This document shows positions 62,333-64,000 of a stretch of DNA of 64,000 nt, in pieces. Numbering within the stretch: position 1 is the first letter of the stretch; each line of letters starts with the position of its first letter. The notes beneath the pieces are model-generated. The model saw nothing but the letters and a program-made list of their open reading frames with translations, did no database searches and had not been told where the DNA came from. The stretch is taken from positions 806,001 to 870,000 of the forward strand of contig NZ_JAAXOW010000001.1 of assembly GCF_012396185.1 (NCBI RefSeq), given 5' to 3'. Made by a program: the position numbers and the translations under genes. This DNA comes from Sanguibacter hominis ATCC BAA-789 (GTDB lineage Bacteria; Actinomycetota; Actinomycetes; Actinomycetales; Cellulomonadaceae).

Positions 62333-63378
62333 GCGAGATCCTCAGGACGGATGCGGTTGCGCAGCGGCGCGCCCGCGAGCAGCCGGCGCGCATTGTCGGC
62401 GGCGAGCCGCGCTATGCGAGCGTCCTCGGCGTCGCTCAGCGCCGCGGTGTGCGGGCTGAGGAGCACTCGGGGGTGCGCCCAGAGCGGGCTCGTCGGATCG
62501 AGCGGCTCGTGCACGACGACGTCCAGCGCCGCGAACCCGACCTGACCGGTCTCGAGCGCGTCGACGAGCGCCCGCTCGTCGATCACGGTCCCGCGACCGA
62601 CGTTGACGACCGTCACGCCGCGCCGCGCAGCGCCGAGCAGGTCGTCGTCGACGAGTCCTGTCGTCCCCGGCGCTCCCGGCAGCGTCACGATGATCGCGTC
62701 CGCCTCCCCGACGACGTGGACCACCTCGCCGAGCCCGACGACACGCTCGAGGCCGGGCACCTCGACCGGCGACCTGTTCGCGCCGATGACGCGAGCACCG
62801 ACGGCGCTCAGCAGGCGCGCACAGTCGCGACCGATGTTCCCGAGCCCGACGACGAGGACCGTCTGCTCGTGGACCTGGCCCATGGCCCAGCGCGGTGCCC
62901 ACTCGCGCGCCCTCTGGTGCGCCTGGAGCCTCGGCAGATCCTTCGCCCCGGCGAGGACGCCCAGGAGGGCGAACTCGGCGAGCGTCCCGCCGTGCACCCC
63001 GGCCGAGGTCGTGAACGCGATCCGGTCGAGCGCACCGTCAGGCAGGCGCGCAGCCGCGACCTGCGAAGCTCCGCCCGCGGCCATCGTCTGGACCCAGCGC
63101 AGCCGCGGGTTGGCCGCGACCGTGCGTGCGAGCGCCGCCGGGGACACATCGGGGATGCCGTAGAGCGCCTCGGCTGTGTCGACGAGCGCTTCGAACGCCG
63201 CCTGCTGCTCGGGGGTGCGCCGGAACGCCGGGTCACCGTCGTGGTCGCCCGGGTAGCGCATCGGGGGGAGCAGCGCGTGGTCACGGACGAGCTCGAGGCC
63301 AGGCGCCTCCCTCTCGAGCTGGACGCACAGCTCCTCGGGGAGCGGGGTGGCGAGAACCATGCGGAGCGTGTTCGACAT
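62329..63378 (-). CDS. D-isomer-specific 2-hydroxyacid dehydrogenase
   Basis: This 349-residue enzyme has the NAD motif VLVVGLGNIGRDCARLL, catalytic Arg in NVGRGTVIDE, Glu in VVVHEPLD and His in LSPHTAAL. RWVQTMAAGGASQV supplies the N-terminal substrate loop of the glyoxylate/hydroxypyruvate reductase type. It is divergent from a tartronate-semialdehyde-reductase-like gene, so hydroxypyruvate, glyoxylate or tartronate metabolism is a fair guess. Confidence 0.9.
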   Translation of the reverse strand: MSNTLRMVLATPLPEELCVQLEREAPGLELVRDHALLPPMRYPGDHDGDPAFRRTPEQQAAFEALVDTAEALYGIPDVSPAALARTVAANPRLRWVQTMAAGGASQVAAARLPDGALDRIAFTTSAGVHGGTLAEFALLGVLAGAKDLPRLQAHQRAREWAPRWAMGQVHEQTVLVVGLGNIGRDCARLLSAVGARVIGANRSPVEVPGLERVVGLGEVVHVVGEADAIIVTLPGAPGTTGLVDDDLLGAARRGVTVVNVGRGTVIDERALVDALETGQVGFAALDVVVHEPLDPTSPLWAHPRVLLSPHTAALSDAEDARIARLAADNARRLLAGAPLRNRIRPEDLA

Positions 63379-63404
63379 GGAGAACAGTATTCACCATGTC
63401 GAAC
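63370..63404. promoter_or_regulatory. Inverted repeat operator in the divergent promoter
   Basis: GTTCGACATG (63370-63379) and CATGTCGAAC (63395-63404) are exact inverted copies separated by 15 bp. The left arm covers the start codon of the minus-strand gene. The right arm lies between TTCACC (63390-63395) and TAGGGT (63413-63418), the probable -35 and -10 of the plus-strand gene. Confidence 0.6.
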
Positions 63405-63412
63405 ATCTCGGC

Positions 63413-63425
63413 TAGGGTGGCTCGC
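63413..63425 (+). promoter_or_regulatory. Leaderless -10 element of the GarR-like gene
   Basis: TAGGGT at 63413-63418, 17 bp after TTCACC, is followed by exactly 7 nt and the ATG at 63426. No RBS is visible. Confidence 0.55.
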
Positions 63426-64000
63426 ATGGACGCACAGGCGATCGAGGGAGATGTCGGTTTCGTGGGGCTCGGGACGATGGGTGCCCCCATGGCCGGGCAC
63501 CTGCTCCGCGCACTCGGCCCCGGGCGGCTGCACGTCACGGCCCGCCGCCGCGACGCCGCCGCCGACCTCGTCGCAAGCGGCGCCGTCTGGCACGCGACAG
63601 CCCGCGAGGTCGCTGCCGCGAGCACGACCGTGGTGCTGATGGTTCCCGACCTCCCCCAGGTCCGGCAGCTGCTCGAAGGTCCGGACGGTCTGCTTGCCGG
63701 CGCAGGCGACGACCTGCTCGTCATCGTGAGCTCGACCTCGTCGCCGCGGGGCGTGCGCGACCTCGACGCCGAGCTCCGCTCGAGGACCGCGAGCGCCGTC
63801 CGGGTCGTCGACGCCCCGGTGTCCGGCGGCGAGGAGGGCGCGCAGGTGGGCTCTCTCGCGATCATGGTCGGCGGCCCCGAGGGCGATGCGGCGCGCGCGT
63901 GCGCCACGCTCGCGCCCTGCGGGCGACCAGAGCACCTTGGCCCGCTCGGCGCAGGACAGGTCGCCAAGGCATGCAACCAGATGATCGTCGCTGCGACCGT
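63426..64000 (+). CDS. NAD-dependent beta-hydroxyacid dehydrogenase (GarR / 3-hydroxyisobutyrate dehydrogenase type), C-terminus outside window
   Basis: The first 191 residues are present. VGFVGLGTMGAPMAGHLLRALG is the Rossmann motif. VDAPVSGGEEGAQVGSLAIMVGG is the substrate motif, and GAGQVAKACNQM includes the catalytic Lys. The family includes tartronate semialdehyde reductase and 3-hydroxyisobutyrate dehydrogenase. Sugar-acid genes on both sides favour the former. The C-terminal helical domain is cut off. Confidence 0.93.
   Translation, partial: MDAQAIEGDVGFVGLGTMGAPMAGHLLRALGPGRLHVTARRRDAAADLVASGAVWHATAREVAAASTTVVLMVPDLPQVRQLLEGPDGLLAGAGDDLLVIVSSTSSPRGVRDLDAELRSRTASAVRVVDAPVSGGEEGAQVGSLAIMVGGPEGDAARACATLAPCGRPEHLGPLGAGQVAKACNQMIVAAT

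Noticed and set aside
1-64000. CRISPR arrays, tRNA/rRNA genes, insertion sequences, integrases, prophage
   Set aside because: No regularly spaced identical repeats, cloverleaf-type genes, transposase DDE motifs, integrase signatures or phage structural genes were seen by reading both strands.

Overview
The window is very G+C-rich, with dense, short-spaced genes, GTG starts and many overlapping stop/start codons. RadA, DisA, a short MutY, an ArgA-type acetyltransferase, a GTP-type PEP carboxykinase and a RamB-like regulator together indicate an actinobacterium. By inference it is from the Micrococcales (Cellulomonas/Sanguibacter-like); no rRNA marker is present to prove this. I saw no tRNA, rRNA, CRISPR array, transposase, integrase or phage gene. 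No gene-free stretch exceeds about 300 bases.

Layout. Positions 1-2.2 kb hold a pentulose-type FGGY kinase (cut by the window edge) and its LacI repressor, with a perfect 14-bp operator. Positions 2.3-9.2 kb hold housekeeping genes: radA, disA (cyclic di-AMP synthase), mutY and argA. Positions 8.2-13.6 kb are a glycerol regulon: a SorC-type regulator divergent from glpD-glpF-glpK. Positions 13.7-21.4 kb carry a matrixin-like membrane protease, a prolyl-aminopeptidase-like hydrolase, a RamB-like regulator divergent from pckG, and a GAF regulator. Positions 22-26 kb hold an aldehyde dehydrogenase/DUF779/PfkB-kinase run and surE.

Positions 26-30.3 kb are a disturbed accessory region between surE and trpS. 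It has a lower-G+C insert with a lipoprotein and a metalloprotease gene interrupted by one in-frame stop directly after its signal peptide. It also has two tandem paralogous lipoproteins and, between them, a 17-codon remnant of a second surE 3' end. trpS is preceded by a 13-residue leader peptide with three consecutive Trp codons, which looks like an undocumented transcription attenuator.

Positions 31.5-36 kb are gcvTHP. Positions 36-39 kb hold a stand-alone family-A polymerase and a lipoprotein. Positions 39-45.3 kb are acidic-sugar catabolism: L-fuconate dehydratase, a 2-hydroxyacid dehydrogenase, an IclR regulator, KDPG aldolase and KDG kinase. Positions 45.4-48.6 kb are a surface/stress module: a DUF4397 protein, class F sortase, ECF sigma factor and RskA-like anti-sigma factor. 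Positions 48.7-52 kb are miscellaneous genes. Positions 52-60.2 kb are a long minus-strand operon (TRAP transporter, kduI, IclR, kduD, three dehydrogenases) for uronate uptake and breakdown. It is divergent from a DUF4862 gene and followed by another IclR/hydroxyacid-dehydrogenase pair and a tartronate-semialdehyde-reductase-like gene that runs off the window.

The 43-45 kb and 52-60 kb blocks fit together. TRAP import, KduI and KduD yield 2-keto-3-deoxygluconate, which KdgK and Eda convert to pyruvate and glyceraldehyde 3-phosphate. Several genes (radA, disA, mutY, argA, the ramB-like gene, the aldo/keto reductase and the garR-like gene) have a -10-like hexamer 6-7 nt before the start codon and no Shine-Dalgarno, suggesting leaderless transcription.
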